A stretch of DNA of 64,000 nucleotides from Mediterraneibacter hominis (GCF_014287475.1 NZ_JACOPF010000002.1:434001-498000); one strand, 5' to 3'. Shown: positions 1-8,587, counted from the stretch's first letter. The notes: generated by a model from the letters alone, not told the origin. Translations and numbers: made by a program.

Positions 1-1
1 G

Positions 2-406
2 GGAGCGCGATGTGCTTTAGGGGGCAAGCGGTATGATAAAGCCTTCTTCCAGCCGACTGTACTGACAGATGTGACTGCAGAAATGGACGTGGCAAAAGAT
101 ATGGAAATTTTTGGACCGGTTTTTCCAATTATAACAATCCAGTCCGAGGAAGAAGCAATCCGAGTTGCAAATCAGTCTTGCTATGGCCTTTCTGGAGCTG
201 TATTTAGCGCAAATATAGGAAGAGCCATTTCTGTATCTTCCAGATTACAGACAGCAGGGAATGTTATTAACGGAGGCAGTGCATACCGTGTTCCGGATTT
301 GGCATTTGGCGGATATAAGAAAAGTGGAATCGGAAGAGAAGGTATTTCTCGGACATTAGAAGAATTGACACAGGAAAAGAATTATATATTAAAAGGAGTT
401 TTATAG
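2..406 (+). CDS. Aldehyde dehydrogenase, C-terminal part (cut by window start)
   Basis: The reading frame is open from base 2 to the stop at 404-406; the N-terminus and catalytic Cys/Glu lie upstream of the window. The visible 134 residues match the end of an NAD(P)-dependent aldehyde dehydrogenase: a GPV segment followed by a run of acidic residues (FGPVFPI, then SEEEAI), the YGLSGAVFS stretch, and the oligomerisation-tail motif GGYKKSGIGREG. The gene ends 9 bp before an aldolase of the NanA/DapA family, with the aldolase's AGGAGG site overlapping the junction, so they are co-transcribed. Oxidation of a semialdehyde or aldehyde made from a keto-sugar acid would fit the neighbour, but the substrate cannot be read from this fragment. 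Family call is firm; substrate unknown. Confidence 0.9.
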   Translation, partial: GARCALGGKRYDKAFFQPTVLTDVTAEMDVAKDMEIFGPVFPIITIQSEEEAIRVANQSCYGLSGAVFSANIGRAISVSSRLQTAGNVINGGSAYRVPDLAFGGYKKSGIGREGISRTLEELTQEKNYILKGVL

Positions 407-415
407 GAGGATGTT

Positions 416-1294
416 ATGCAAGGAATATATACAGCGATTGTAACAGCATTTCAAGATAATGGGAAGATTGATGAGAAAGGGACGAGAAGTGTCATACGGC
501 ACAGTATAGATCATTGTAAAGCAGATGGGATATTAGTCGGCGGAACAATGGGAGAAAGATATAAGATGTCTACAGAATCTATGAAGAGATTGCTGGAAGT
601 TGCGGCGGCAGAAATAAATGGAAAAGTCGATATGGCTGCTAATATTTCAGCAATATCACGGGAAGAAGTGCTGGAACTGGAATCTGCTGCAGCTGCAAAT
701 GGATATGCAACGGCTACACTTATAGCACCAATCTTTCATAAATATAGTGAAGAAGAAATCAAACAGTATTATTATGACATAGCGGATCATAGTAAACTGC
801 CTTTGATGATTTATGTAATTCCCTCTTTTTCAGGAGTGAATTTGACAGAAAATATGCTAGAAACACTTTTGGAACATCCGAATATTATAGGCATGAAGTT
901 TACACATAACGACTATTACCTGCTGGACAGAATACGTGTGAAAAAACCAGAGGCTACACTTTTTACAGGATTTGATGATATCTTATTACAGGCATTGCTC
1001 ATGGGAACAAATGGAGCGATAGGAGGCACATTTAATTTGACAGGCGTATTTGCCAAAAAATTATATGAGGCAGCATGCTGCAAAGAATATGAAACGGCAT
1101 TAAAATATCAGAGAAATATTAATGATGTGGAAGATATGTTAAATGAAACAGGACTTTTTCCGACAATTAAGGCAACATTGCAGGTCATGGGAGTACCGTG
1201 TGGAGAACTGAAGACACCCAGCATGCCTATTACGGAGAGACAGAGAGAACAGGGCAAAAAGATCTTGGACTATCTTGAAAGGAATGGCGGATGA
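416..1294 (+). CDS. N-acetylneuraminate lyase-like class I aldolase (DapA/NanA superfamily)
   Basis: A 292-residue TIM-barrel aldolase of normal family length. It should form a Schiff base with a 2-oxo acid and cleave or join it to an aldehyde. The lysine expected to form the Schiff base is K161 in the segment GMKFTHND, the conserved barrel tyrosine is Y133 (MIYVIPSFSG), and the substrate carboxylate loop is GGTMGER near residues 42-48. The pattern IP.FSGV and the K-F-T-x-x-D-Y-Y-L-L block are closer to sialic acid lyase than to dihydrodipicolinate synthase, so a sialic-acid or related keto-sugar-acid substrate is plausible; a 2-keto-3-deoxy-sugar-acid aldolase is the main alternative given the adjacent aldehyde dehydrogenase. 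Start at 416 is set by AGGAGG at 406-411. Its stop overlaps the next start (ATGA). No other sialic-acid genes are visible. Confidence 0.85.
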   Translation: MQGIYTAIVTAFQDNGKIDEKGTRSVIRHSIDHCKADGILVGGTMGERYKMSTESMKRLLEVAAAEINGKVDMAANISAISREEVLELESAAAANGYATATLIAPIFHKYSEEEIKQYYYDIADHSKLPLMIYVIPSFSGVNLTENMLETLLEHPNIIGMKFTHNDYYLLDRIRVKKPEATLFTGFDDILLQALLMGTNGAIGGTFNLTGVFAKKLYEAACCKEYETALKYQRNINDVEDMLNETGLFPTIKATLQVMGVPCGELKTPSMPITERQREQGKKILDYLERNGG

Positions 1295-2703
1295 AAACAT
1301 ATAATATTCGCAATGAATATGTATCGCTGACAGTTTCAGAATTGGGAGCGGAAGTGATTTCTTTACAGGATATTCCGACAGATACGGAATTCATATGGCA
1401 GGGGGACTCACAATATTGGAATGAACATTCCCCATTGCTATTTCCGGCTGTCGGAGACTGGAAGGATAATCAGTATGAATATGAGGGGAAAATCTATCAG
1501 ATGCCTTTACACGGTTTTGCAAGACATCAAAAATTTGCTGTTATATCTAGGGAAAATCAGTTAATTTGTATTTTATGTTCCAATGAGGAAACCCGACACT
1601 ATTATCCATTTTCTTTTTCTTTAAAAATTATATATAGTCTGGACAAAAATATTGTGCATGTAGAGCAGTATATAAGCAATACATCTGATAAAAGAATGCC
1701 ATATTCGATTGGAGAACATATAGGGTTTCGAATCCCTTTGCATGAGAAGGAAGCATACGAGGACTATTATGTGGAATTCGAGAAAGAAGAAACGGCATGC
1801 AGGTATCCTCTTATTGACGGAAGAATGATCGGAAATCCGATACCCTGTCTTGAAAGAGAAAAGAGTATCAAGCTGCAATCCGATATGTTTGAAAACGGAG
1901 CGTGGAATTTTGAAGGTCTATCTTCAGAAAGAGTATATATAAAAAGTGCTTTGCATGATATAAAGGTGATACTTGATTTTCCAGATTTTAGCCATTTTTC
2001 CTTGTGGTCTATACCAGCAGCGCCGTATTTGTGCCTGGAACCTTGTAATGGGATGGCGGGTTTGCCTTCAGAAGGGAATGATCCATTTAAAAAAAGAGGA
2101 ATACATATTTTAGAGCCGGGTCAAGAAGAAACTGCGGTATATAGTATTTCGATTGAGAATAATGACATAAACAGAAAATTAAAAGAAGAATTTGAAAACT
2201 CAATTATAGAAAAAAGAAATTCCGTTCGGAAGTTTTTGAAAAGAGTCGTAACCAAAGAGAAGATAAAAGCGATTCTTCGACATGCTATGACTGCTCCCAG
2301 TGCAGGAAATAACAGAGAATGGGAATTTTTTGTAGTCAGTAAAAAAGAGGATAAAAAACGAATTTCCATGATGAGTCCATATGCAGGGCCGGCAGCTGAG
2401 GCGGGGGCATTGATCATTCCTTGCATGAATACAGAAGTTATGAAGAAGGATAAACAGGGAAATATGTGGTGGATACAAGACTTAGCTGCATGCTCACAAA
2501 CTATTTTACTGGCGGCGAAAGAGGAAGGTATAGACGGAGTATGGATGGGAATATATCCGGATAGGGAAAGGGTAAGAAAACTATCGGACTATCTAAAGTG
2601 TGGAGAAAAGCTTGTACCATTTGCCGTTATCGCAGTGGGATATGCAGGTACAAGAATTGCGAGAAGAGAAAGATATGATGAAAAACTTGTACATTGTCTA
2701 TGA
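1291..2703 (+). CDS. Aldose 1-epimerase-like / nitroreductase fusion protein
   Basis: A continuous 470-residue frame with two domains. Residues about 1-293 resemble the LacX-type aldose-1-epimerase family: N-terminal strands with GAEVISL, a WxxHSPLLFPAVG segment, PLHGFAR with the active-site type histidine, and an SxPxxPYLCLEP block near the end. Residues about 300-470 look like an FMN nitroreductase: a RNSVRKF start, the MTAPSAGNN motif, and a GVWMGIYP segment. No start codon or stop separates the halves, so this is a fusion and not two overlapping genes. The epimerase half would interconvert sugar anomers; the nitroreductase half would be an NAD(P)H-flavin oxidoreductase. Start overlaps the upstream aldolase stop by four bases. 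The operon appears to end here. Both domain calls are good; the joint role is unknown. Confidence 0.8.
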   Translation: MKTYNIRNEYVSLTVSELGAEVISLQDIPTDTEFIWQGDSQYWNEHSPLLFPAVGDWKDNQYEYEGKIYQMPLHGFARHQKFAVISRENQLICILCSNEETRHYYPFSFSLKIIYSLDKNIVHVEQYISNTSDKRMPYSIGEHIGFRIPLHEKEAYEDYYVEFEKEETACRYPLIDGRMIGNPIPCLEREKSIKLQSDMFENGAWNFEGLSSERVYIKSALHDIKVILDFPDFSHFSLWSIPAAPYLCLEPCNGMAGLPSEGNDPFKKRGIHILEPGQEETAVYSISIENNDINRKLKEEFENSIIEKRNSVRKFLKRVVTKEKIKAILRHAMTAPSAGNNREWEFFVVSKKEDKKRISMMSPYAGPAAEAGALIIPCMNTEVMKKDKQGNMWWIQDLAACSQTILLAAKEEGIDGVWMGIYPDRERVRKLSDYLKCGEKLVPFAVIAVGYAGTRIARRERYDEKLVHCL

Positions 2704-2710
2704 GGAGTTG

Positions 2711-3066
2711 TTCTGTTTAAGATGGTATTGATTTGGCATCGTTTTACAGAAGATACCATAGAAAAGATTTTCACATGGATTCTTTATGAAGTCCCCAAAA
2801 GCCGATATCTTTCATCGGAAGTGGTTTTCTTGGACAGTATGCACATCAAAGCCAATATCAATAAAAAAATGAAATAAAGCAATTCCTGCAGCTGCCATGA
2901 CATATGAAAAGCAGTTAATGGAAATCAACGAACAAGGAGGGTTATCGGGAATAAAACGTGTAAGTATGTGGGTACGGCTTAAATATGCTGCGATGAATCT
3001 GAAAAAACTGGCAATGTTGAGGTGGAAAAATAACTGCTCTCCAATGAGAAAATATAAAAAAGTATG
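2711..3066 (+). pseudogene. IS1182-family transposase remnant
   Basis: This stretch without an intact gene holds a decayed transposase. Frame from 2711 reads VLFKMVLI, then a jump to an RFTEDTIEKIF-like segment and FLDSMHIKANINKK, the IS1182-type D-S-x-H-x-K-A-N catalytic block; it ends at a TAA at 2874-2876. The homologous sequence resumes in another frame (PAAAMTYEKQLMEINEQ) to a TGA near 3064. The region between the N-terminal block and the catalytic block is missing, so this is an internal deletion plus a frameshift. It is non-functional and shows past insertion activity at the end of the preceding operon. Confidence 0.75.
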
Positions 3067-3121
3067 ATACAGAAAAAGAATCTATTTTGCCGTAGCTTAA
3101 TAGGGATTCTTTGACAGTCTG

Positions 3122-3163
3122 AGGAACCTTTTACATTTTAATTTGTAGAAGGTTCCTTTTTTG
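3122..3163 (+). terminator. Rho-independent terminator
   Basis: A perfect 9-bp stem, AGGAACCTT (3122-3130) with AAGGTTCCT (3149-3157), is followed by a run of six T. It closes the region containing the transposase remnant and may be part of the old element's end. Confidence 0.75.
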
Positions 3164-3223
3164 TAGGAGGTTGCGTGGAAAAGAGACTACCATAAATATA
3201 GAAAATATTAATATTTTACAGAG

Positions 3224-3263
3224 GAATAATTTATTTTATTCTTGATTCTTCCAATGCTATACT
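3224..3263 (+). promoter_or_regulatory. Candidate promoter and operator palindrome for the pxpA operon
   Basis: A perfect inverted repeat GAATAA-N6-TTATTC lies at 3224-3241. It overlaps a weak -35 (TTTATT, 3235-3240) that is 17 bp from a good -10 (TATACT, 3258-3263). A 9-bp hairpin (3268-3276 with 3289-3297) follows in the leader. The arrangement suggests control by a regulator at the -35, possibly the LysR protein encoded at 6856-7785, whose own upstream region holds the same GAATAATTT word on the other strand at 7835-7843. Confidence 0.45.
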
Positions 3264-3348
3264 TTAAACATAAAAAATTCTCAGGCTGTTTTTATGTGTA
3301 TAGACGATAACCGAGAAGAAAAATAAGATGGAGAGAAGGAGGTTTGTT

Positions 3349-4104
3349 ATGTACAGTATTGACTTAAACAGTGACATGGGAGAAAGCTTCGGGGCGTATA
3401 AACTCGGCAGTGATGAAGAAATTATCAAATATGTTACTGCCGCAAACGTAGCATGTGGATGGCATGCGGGAGATCCAATGGTGATGGATAAGGTTGTCCG
3501 TATGGCGAAAGAGAGAAATGTAAAGGTAGGCGCGCATCCGGGGTATCCGGATTTACTCGGCTTTGGCAGAAGAAAAATGGTGCTTTCCCATGATGAAGTG
3601 AAGAACTACGTTAAATATCAGATTGGTGCACTGGCGGCATTTGCGCAGAGCTGTGAAATGAAGCTGCATCATGTAGCGCCTCATGGGGCAATGGGAAATG
3701 CTTGTCAGTACGATGAAGATATATCGTCGGCAATCTGTGAGGCGATTTATGAGTATGACAGAGACTTGATCGTGTATTACTGCGCAGGGGCAGTCCTTGG
3801 AGAGATTGCGGAGAATATGGGGCTGCGAACTGCTTCTGAAATTTTTGCGGATAGAGCGTATATGGACGATCTGTCTCTGGTTCCGAGAAACATGGAAGGC
3901 TCTGTGATCACAGATGAAGAAATTGCAATACAAAGGTGTGTGAAAATGATTAAGGAGGGAAAGGTCACCACTATTAATGGAAAAGAAGCAGATATCAAGG
4001 GCGACACGCTTTGTGTACATGGGGACGGGCCGAAAGCATTAGCTTTTGTCAGGAAAATCAGAGAGAAATTTACAGAAGAAGGAATTGAAATAAAACACGT
4101 ATAA
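3349..4104 (+). CDS. pxpA: 5-oxoprolinase subunit A (LamB/YcsF family)
   Basis: A 251-residue protein that, with PxpB and PxpC, hydrolyses 5-oxo-L-proline to glutamate using ATP. The signature of the LamB/YcsF family is present at the N-terminus: DLNSDMGESFG, then AANVACGWHAGDP, then GAHPGYPD and HVAPHGAMGN with several conserved histidines. An in-frame ATG lies 21 bp upstream (3328), but a GAGAAGGAGG ribosome site sits inside that extension, so the start at 3349 is chosen. Its partner genes pxpB and pxpC are about 6 kb downstream, unlike the usual contiguous pxpBCA cluster. It is the first gene after the candidate promoter and is followed by a symporter gene. Confidence 0.92.
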   Translation: MYSIDLNSDMGESFGAYKLGSDEEIIKYVTAANVACGWHAGDPMVMDKVVRMAKERNVKVGAHPGYPDLLGFGRRKMVLSHDEVKNYVKYQIGALAAFAQSCEMKLHHVAPHGAMGNACQYDEDISSAICEAIYEYDRDLIVYYCAGAVLGEIAENMGLRTASEIFADRAYMDDLSLVPRNMEGSVITDEEIAIQRCVKMIKEGKVTTINGKEADIKGDTLCVHGDGPKALAFVRKIREKFTEEGIEIKHV

Positions 4105-4194
4105 TTTTTTTTAGGTCTGATGCGTTGTGGTGCTGTAAGCTCTGTTCTCAGGTGCAGAGTGACAGAATTTTTTAAAGTAAAAAAGGAAAAGAAA

Positions 4195-5547
4195 ATGGGT
4201 AAAGAGATAAACAAAAAGAAGATGACGGTTGTGAAGAAAATGATGATTGCCCTTGTTGCGGGGCTTCTTGTCGGAGCTGCGTTCCTTTTGTTGAGGGAAC
4301 AGTTAATAAGCTCTGGAAATGCGCAGGTATGGTCTGTCATCAATAAGCTTTTGTTCCAGGATATTACAGCGGCGGACGGTGTTACGGGAATTGGTTTATT
4401 TTATATCATAGGACAGATATTCATGCAGGGGCTGCAGCTTGCTATTGTACCTCTGGTGCTCGTGTCTTTAAGCCTTGCTATGTGCAGCATATCCAGTTCA
4501 TCAAAGTTGGGGAGGATAGCAGGACGCACGCTTTTAGGATTTTTCCTGTTCTATGTAGTAGGCGCAGCCCTGGCTGGACTGGTTGCCTATGGGGTAAAAT
4601 CAATGGGAATGTTTGACGTCACGCTTCCAAGTGAGGCGGTAACGGACGCGGCTACTTTGGATGCGTTTAACCCGTTGGCGACAATCGTAAGCGCAGTGCC
4701 TTCCAATATAACTGCCGCTTTCAGCAGCAATAACAGTATTTTAGCAGTTGTTGTCGTTGCGATTATCATTGGACTATGTATGAACGCATTGGGGGAAAAG
4801 ACAGATCCATTTAAGAAGGTACTGGAAAGCGGAAATGAAATTATTCAGTATTATCTCACATTTCTGATCAATAAAGTGGGCCCTGTCGCGATTTTTTGCC
4901 TGATATCCAGGACATTTGCTATTTATGGCACAGAATATCTGGCTCCAGCGGCGGCTTATATCATTTCTGCTATGCTGACATTATTTGTGTTGGTTGTTAC
5001 CATCTATCCGATCGGTATTTGGATTACAACGAGGATGAATCCGATACAATTTGTCAAAAAAATTGCCAAAGTAGGCGTATTTGGATTTTCTACAAATTCG
5101 TCTGCCGCCTGCCTGCCCCTAAATACAAGAACCTGTGTTGATGAGCTGGGCTGCAGCAAAGAAATTACGAGTTTTGTCCTGCCTACCGGTATGACGATAA
5201 ATATGAATGGCACAACGGTTATGCATATGTTCGCGGCTACATTTATTGCGACAAGTGCAGGTATTGATGTAAAACCGGCGAACCTGGCTGTAGTGGCTTT
5301 CTTGTCAATCTGTGCGGCGATGGGATGTCCGGCGATTCCGATTGCCGGCACCACCTTGATTGTGACGATTCTTTCCGGTATGGGATGGACGAGCGACGCG
5401 TGTATGATCGCATATGCGCTGGTTGTCGCGATCAACCGGCCTGTTGAGATGGCGCTTCTGCCGCTGAATGTAATCGGTGACGCAACGGTCAATGTGATTG
5501 TCAATGCAAAAGAAAAAGAGCTTGATAAAGATATTTATAATGGATAA
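4195..5547 (+). CDS. Dicarboxylate/amino acid:cation symporter (DAACS family)
   Basis: A 450-residue multi-span membrane protein of the GltP/SstT/DctA type, which brings in acidic amino acids or dicarboxylates with Na+ or H+. Features seen are the lysine-rich cytoplasmic N-terminus, repeated hydrophobic helices, the serine-rich reentrant-loop region FSTNSSAACLPLN and the NMNGT motif in the seventh helix that binds cation and substrate. A longer frame opens at 4120, but AAAAGGAAAAG lies just before the ATG at 4195, giving the normal family N-terminus. Sitting between pxpA and an aminotransferase, it is likely to import glutamate, 5-oxoproline or a related compound; the substrate is inferred from context only. 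Confidence 0.88.
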   Translation: MGKEINKKKMTVVKKMMIALVAGLLVGAAFLLLREQLISSGNAQVWSVINKLLFQDITAADGVTGIGLFYIIGQIFMQGLQLAIVPLVLVSLSLAMCSISSSSKLGRIAGRTLLGFFLFYVVGAALAGLVAYGVKSMGMFDVTLPSEAVTDAATLDAFNPLATIVSAVPSNITAAFSSNNSILAVVVVAIIIGLCMNALGEKTDPFKKVLESGNEIIQYYLTFLINKVGPVAIFCLISRTFAIYGTEYLAPAAAYIISAMLTLFVLVVTIYPIGIWITTRMNPIQFVKKIAKVGVFGFSTNSSAACLPLNTRTCVDELGCSKEITSFVLPTGMTINMNGTTVMHMFAATFIATSAGIDVKPANLAVVAFLSICAAMGCPAIPIAGTTLIVTILSGMGWTSDACMIAYALVVAINRPVEMALLPLNVIGDATVNVIVNAKEKELDKDIYNG

Positions 5548-5611
5548 GCAGTGCGGTTCATTGTCTGGATGGCAGACTGCCGCTTAAATTATATTTATGG
5601 GAGGAATTGGT

Positions 5612-6793
5612 ATGGAATATAGAACAGCAAAGAGAATGGAAAGTCTTCCATTTTCAGGGATACGAGCAGTAATGGAAAAGGCTACAAAGATGCAGCAGGC
5701 CGGTGAAAAGGTAATTCATCTGGAAATTGGCCGGCCGGATTTTGATACGCCGGAAAAAATTAAGGAGGCAGCATTTAAAAGTCTAAAAGCCGGACATGTA
5801 TTTTATACCTCAAATTATGGGATACCGGCGTTTAGAGAGGAAATAGCGCGGTGGGAGACAGAACACCATGGTGTGAAATATGAGGCAGAGGAAGTGCTTG
5901 TGACAGTAGGAGTGGGGGAAGCGACGTACGCGTCTATGGCAGCGTTTCTCCAGGAGGGAGATGAAGTATTGGTCCCGAATCCGGTATGGCTGAATTATAT
6001 CCATGTGCCGTCTTCGCTGGGAGCGACACCTATAACGTACAGCCTGAAAGAAGAAAATGATTATCAGATAGATTTTGATGAATTAGAAAGCAAGCTAAGC
6101 GACAGGACGAAAATGATTGTAGTTGTTAATCCGAGTAATCCGACAGGCGGGGTATTCTCCTTTGAAACACTGGAAAGATTAAGCAGGATTGCCATAGAGC
6201 ACGACCTTCTCGTTGTCGCAGACGAGATATACAGCCAGCTTGTATATGACGGAACGAAGCATGTGAGTATTGCTTCACTTCCCGGAATGAAGGAGAGAAC
6301 CATTACGCTCGGCGGATTTTCTAAAGCATATTCCATGACGGGATGGCGGCTGGGATATATGTGCGCGCCAAAGGAAATTATCCAGGCGTGCGTCAGAGTC
6401 CATCAGTATACTATCACCTGCGCTTCGTCTTTTGTGCAGGAGGCCGCAATTACCGCGCTGCGCGATTGTGCGGATGATGTAGAAAGCATGAGACAGGAGT
6501 ACCAGAGAAGGAAAGACTATATGGTAAAAGCTCTCAATGAGATAGAGGGCATCAGTTGTAACAATCCCCAGGGAGCGTTTTACATCTTTGTAAATATTAA
6601 ACAGCTTGGGATGACTTCTATGGAAATGGCAGAATACCTGCTGGAACATGCAAAAGTAGCATTGGTGCCGGGTTCTGCCTTCGGTACGGAAGGAGAAGGG
6701 TATCTGCGCATCTCCTATGCGTGCAGCTATGAGGAACTCCAGGAAGCGTGTGGACGTATCGAAAAAGCCGTGGCAGAACTGAAAAAGAAATAG
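5612..6793 (+). CDS. Class I/II pyridoxal-phosphate aminotransferase
   Basis: A 393-residue fold-type I aminotransferase related to aspartate/aromatic aminotransferases. The PLP lysine is K238 in GGFSKAYSMTGWRLGY; NPSNPTGG (173-180) and the Asp in VVADEIY (about 204) are the usual cofactor contacts, and the final R..Y block (LRISYA) carries the carboxylate-binding arginine. GGGAGG at 5598-5603 places the start at 5612, not the upstream in-frame ATG at 5597. It follows the symporter and would move amino groups between glutamate and an oxo acid. A terminator follows immediately. Confidence 0.9.
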   Translation: MEYRTAKRMESLPFSGIRAVMEKATKMQQAGEKVIHLEIGRPDFDTPEKIKEAAFKSLKAGHVFYTSNYGIPAFREEIARWETEHHGVKYEAEEVLVTVGVGEATYASMAAFLQEGDEVLVPNPVWLNYIHVPSSLGATPITYSLKEENDYQIDFDELESKLSDRTKMIVVVNPSNPTGGVFSFETLERLSRIAIEHDLLVVADEIYSQLVYDGTKHVSIASLPGMKERTITLGGFSKAYSMTGWRLGYMCAPKEIIQACVRVHQYTITCASSFVQEAAITALRDCADDVESMRQEYQRRKDYMVKALNEIEGISCNNPQGAFYIFVNIKQLGMTSMEMAEYLLEHAKVALVPGSAFGTEGEGYLRISYACSYEELQEACGRIEKAVAELKKK

Positions 6794-6808
6794 CTGTCAA
6801 AATAGTGG

Positions 6809-6852
6809 AACCGGAAGCAGTCTTTTTTGTCAAAGCCTGCTGTCCGGTTTTT
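6809..6852. terminator. Terminator between convergent aminotransferase and LysR genes
   Basis: AACCGGAAGCAG (6809-6820) pairs with CTGCTGTCCGGTT (6837-6849), with a small bulge, and is flanked by T runs on the plus strand and by A-rich sequence. It lies between two convergent genes and could serve both strands. Confidence 0.7.
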
Positions 6853-6855
6853 GCT

Positions 6856-7785
6856 TTATCTATTTTCGGCAGGGGACCATACTTCTCCGAAAGTAAAGGA
6901 AGGAAAAGGGGTCTTTAAAAATTCTTCCAGAGCATGTTCAAAAAATTCTACGGCATGTTTGCTTGTCGTCTTTGGATACCGATGTCTGATTTTATAACAG
7001 ATTCTGGCCGGCGGAGGGTTTTTTAACTCGCTGATGAAGAGAGGCCGGTAACGGGAAAGCTCGCTGATGACAGAGACAGGGGCAATCATCCAGTTTTCTT
7101 CCTTTTTCCACAGCCGATCCAAAAGTGTGATGGTATCCGCGGCAATATGGGGTCTGGAGACGGAGGAAAACCAACGATCGTGCCAAATCTGGAAGTTATC
7201 ATCCCAGCTTAAGAAAAGCTCCGTAGAAGGATCCAGCTCATCCGTATGTACTTTTGCAGAGGGAACGGAAGGGGCAGCAGACTGTATGAGATAAAGCTTT
7301 TCTTCAAAAAGCTTCTCTGTGATAATATTTTTGTAATGCAGCTTGTGATAGACAAGCCCTATATCAATGTTATGCTCCCCAAGCAGACCGTATAATTCGG
7401 AAGAATGGTGAGACTGGATATTTAAATCAAGTCGGGTATGGTCTTGCAGCAGCTTGTCATACAGAGGAGCGAACACAGCGATATTAAGGCTGTCAGTACA
7501 GCCGATTTTCAGCAGCAGGGTTTCCTGGTTCCTTTTTAATTCTAATGTTTCCTTCCACAACGACATCCACCGTTCAGCTATCACAATGAAATCTGTTCCC
7601 TTCGGAGTCAGCTCTACTTGTTTGTACCCCTTATTCCGGACGACAAGAGGAAATCCCAGTTCATTTTCCAGTGAAGTCAGCCTGTGGCTGACAGTAGGCT
7701 GAGACAAAAACAGCAGATCGGCTGTGCGGCTGATACTTTTTGTATTTACAATCGTAAGGAAGGTTTCAATTTCTGACAGATTCAT
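6856..7785 (-). CDS. LysR-family transcriptional regulator
   Basis: A 309-residue LysR regulator of normal length. Residues about 1-60 form the winged helix-turn-helix (LSEIETFLTIV, then SRTADLLFLSQPTVSHR), followed by a linker helix and a periplasmic-binding-protein-like effector domain. It is transcribed divergently from the RraA-family gene and sits in the middle of the oxoproline region, which is the usual layout for a LysR activator of the neighbouring operon. The shared intergenic region at 7786-7906 contains A/T-rich candidate sites (GAATTTATT at 7812-7820, AAATTATTC at 7835-7843). Effector is unknown; glutamate, 2-oxoglutarate or oxoproline would be reasonable guesses. Confidence 0.92.
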   Translation of the reverse strand: MNLSEIETFLTIVNTKSISRTADLLFLSQPTVSHRLTSLENELGFPLVVRNKGYKQVELTPKGTDFIVIAERWMSLWKETLELKRNQETLLLKIGCTDSLNIAVFAPLYDKLLQDHTRLDLNIQSHHSSELYGLLGEHNIDIGLVYHKLHYKNIITEKLFEEKLYLIQSAAPSVPSAKVHTDELDPSTELFLSWDDNFQIWHDRWFSSVSRPHIAADTITLLDRLWKKEENWMIAPVSVISELSRYRPLFISELKNPPPARICYKIRHRYPKTTSKHAVEFFEHALEEFLKTPFPSFTFGEVWSPAENR

Positions 7786-7845
7786 AGGTATTCTTCTCCT
7801 GTGTAAATATAGAATTTATTTATATTATACAAAGAAATTATTCGT

Positions 7846-7874
7846 TTTTCAATTAGTATTGCCTGTGCTATTAT
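7846..7874 (+). promoter_or_regulatory. Candidate promoter of the rraA-family/gdh operon
   Basis: TTTTCA (7846-7851) and TATTAT (7869-7874) are separated by 17 bp, which fits a sigma-70 type promoter with a weak -35. It lies directly downstream of the candidate LysR sites, consistent with activation. Confidence 0.45.
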
Positions 7875-7906
7875 GAGGACAGATTAAAAGAAAAGAGGGT
7901 TTTAAA

Positions 7907-8587
7907 ATGTCAGTAGGATGCAGAATAAAAAGAAATTTTCAAAGACCGCCTAAAGAATTGGTGGAAGCTTTCCGTGGAATCCCTGTAGCGAATATAGATG
8001 ATAATTGCGGAAGAATCGCCGCTGTTGACGCAAGTATTTATCCGCTGAATCCAAAGGCGCGTCTTCTTGGCACTGCTTTTACAGTCAATGCGCCGGCAGG
8101 AGATAATCTCTTGTTCCATAAGGCGCTGGATATGGCACAGCCGGGAGATGTTATCGTACTTGCCAATAAGGGAAGTATGAGCCGCGCCCTGTGTGGGGAA
8201 ATTATGAGCAGCTATGCGAAATCCAGAGGGCTTGCAGGGATCATTATTGATGGATGTGTGCGCGACAGCTATACGCTCAGTCAAATGGATTTTCCAGTAT
8301 ACGCAAAAGGCGTGACACCAAATGGACCTTATAAGAACGGGCCGGGAGAAATGAACTTTCCTGTTTCCTTCGCGGGAATCATTATAAATCCGGGTGATAT
8401 TATTGTTGGCGATTCAGACGGGCTGATTGCAGTGCGGCCGGAATATGCAAAGGAACTGGCGGAAGCAGCGAAGGCTTATCATGCCGGAGAGGAAAAACAG
8501 ATGGAAGGCATCCTAAACAGAGGAGAATGGCCGAGGTCCTGGGTAGATTCCAAACTGGAGGAAGCAGGATTTGAATTTGTAGAATAG
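7907..8587 (+). CDS. RraA-family aldolase/decarboxylase
   Basis: A 226-residue protein of the RraA / 4-hydroxy-4-methyl-2-oxoglutarate aldolase family. The family signature is visible: GIIIDGCVRD, where the RD pair binds metal and substrate, then PVYAKGVTPNGPYKNGPGE and the GDIIVGDSDGLIAV block. Members cleave 4-hydroxy-4-methyl-2-oxoglutarate or 4-carboxy-4-hydroxy-2-oxoadipate to pyruvate or oxaloacetate, or decarboxylate oxaloacetate; others inhibit RNase E, which is unlikely here. It is divergent from a LysR gene and 82 bp upstream of glutamate dehydrogenase. The context suggests an aldolase acting on a 2-oxo acid produced by transamination of a substituted glutamate. Substrate is inferred. 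Confidence 0.82.
   Translation: MSVGCRIKRNFQRPPKELVEAFRGIPVANIDDNCGRIAAVDASIYPLNPKARLLGTAFTVNAPAGDNLLFHKALDMAQPGDVIVLANKGSMSRALCGEIMSSYAKSRGLAGIIIDGCVRDSYTLSQMDFPVYAKGVTPNGPYKNGPGEMNFPVSFAGIIINPGDIIVGDSDGLIAVRPEYAKELAEAAKAYHAGEEKQMEGILNRGEWPRSWVDSKLEEAGFEFVE

Noticed and set aside
416..1294. Dihydrodipicolinate synthase for lysine synthesis
   Set aside because: Active-site context (YVIPSFSG and the K-F-T-H-N-D-Y-Y block) and operon partners fit sialic-acid-lyase-like aldolases better.
3268..3297. Riboswitch before pxpA
   Set aside because: Only one simple hairpin is visible; no recognisable aptamer motif or terminator/antiterminator pair.
3777..4343. A 188-codon minus-strand frame across the pxpA-symporter junction
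   Set aside because: Antisense to two clear genes, without motifs.
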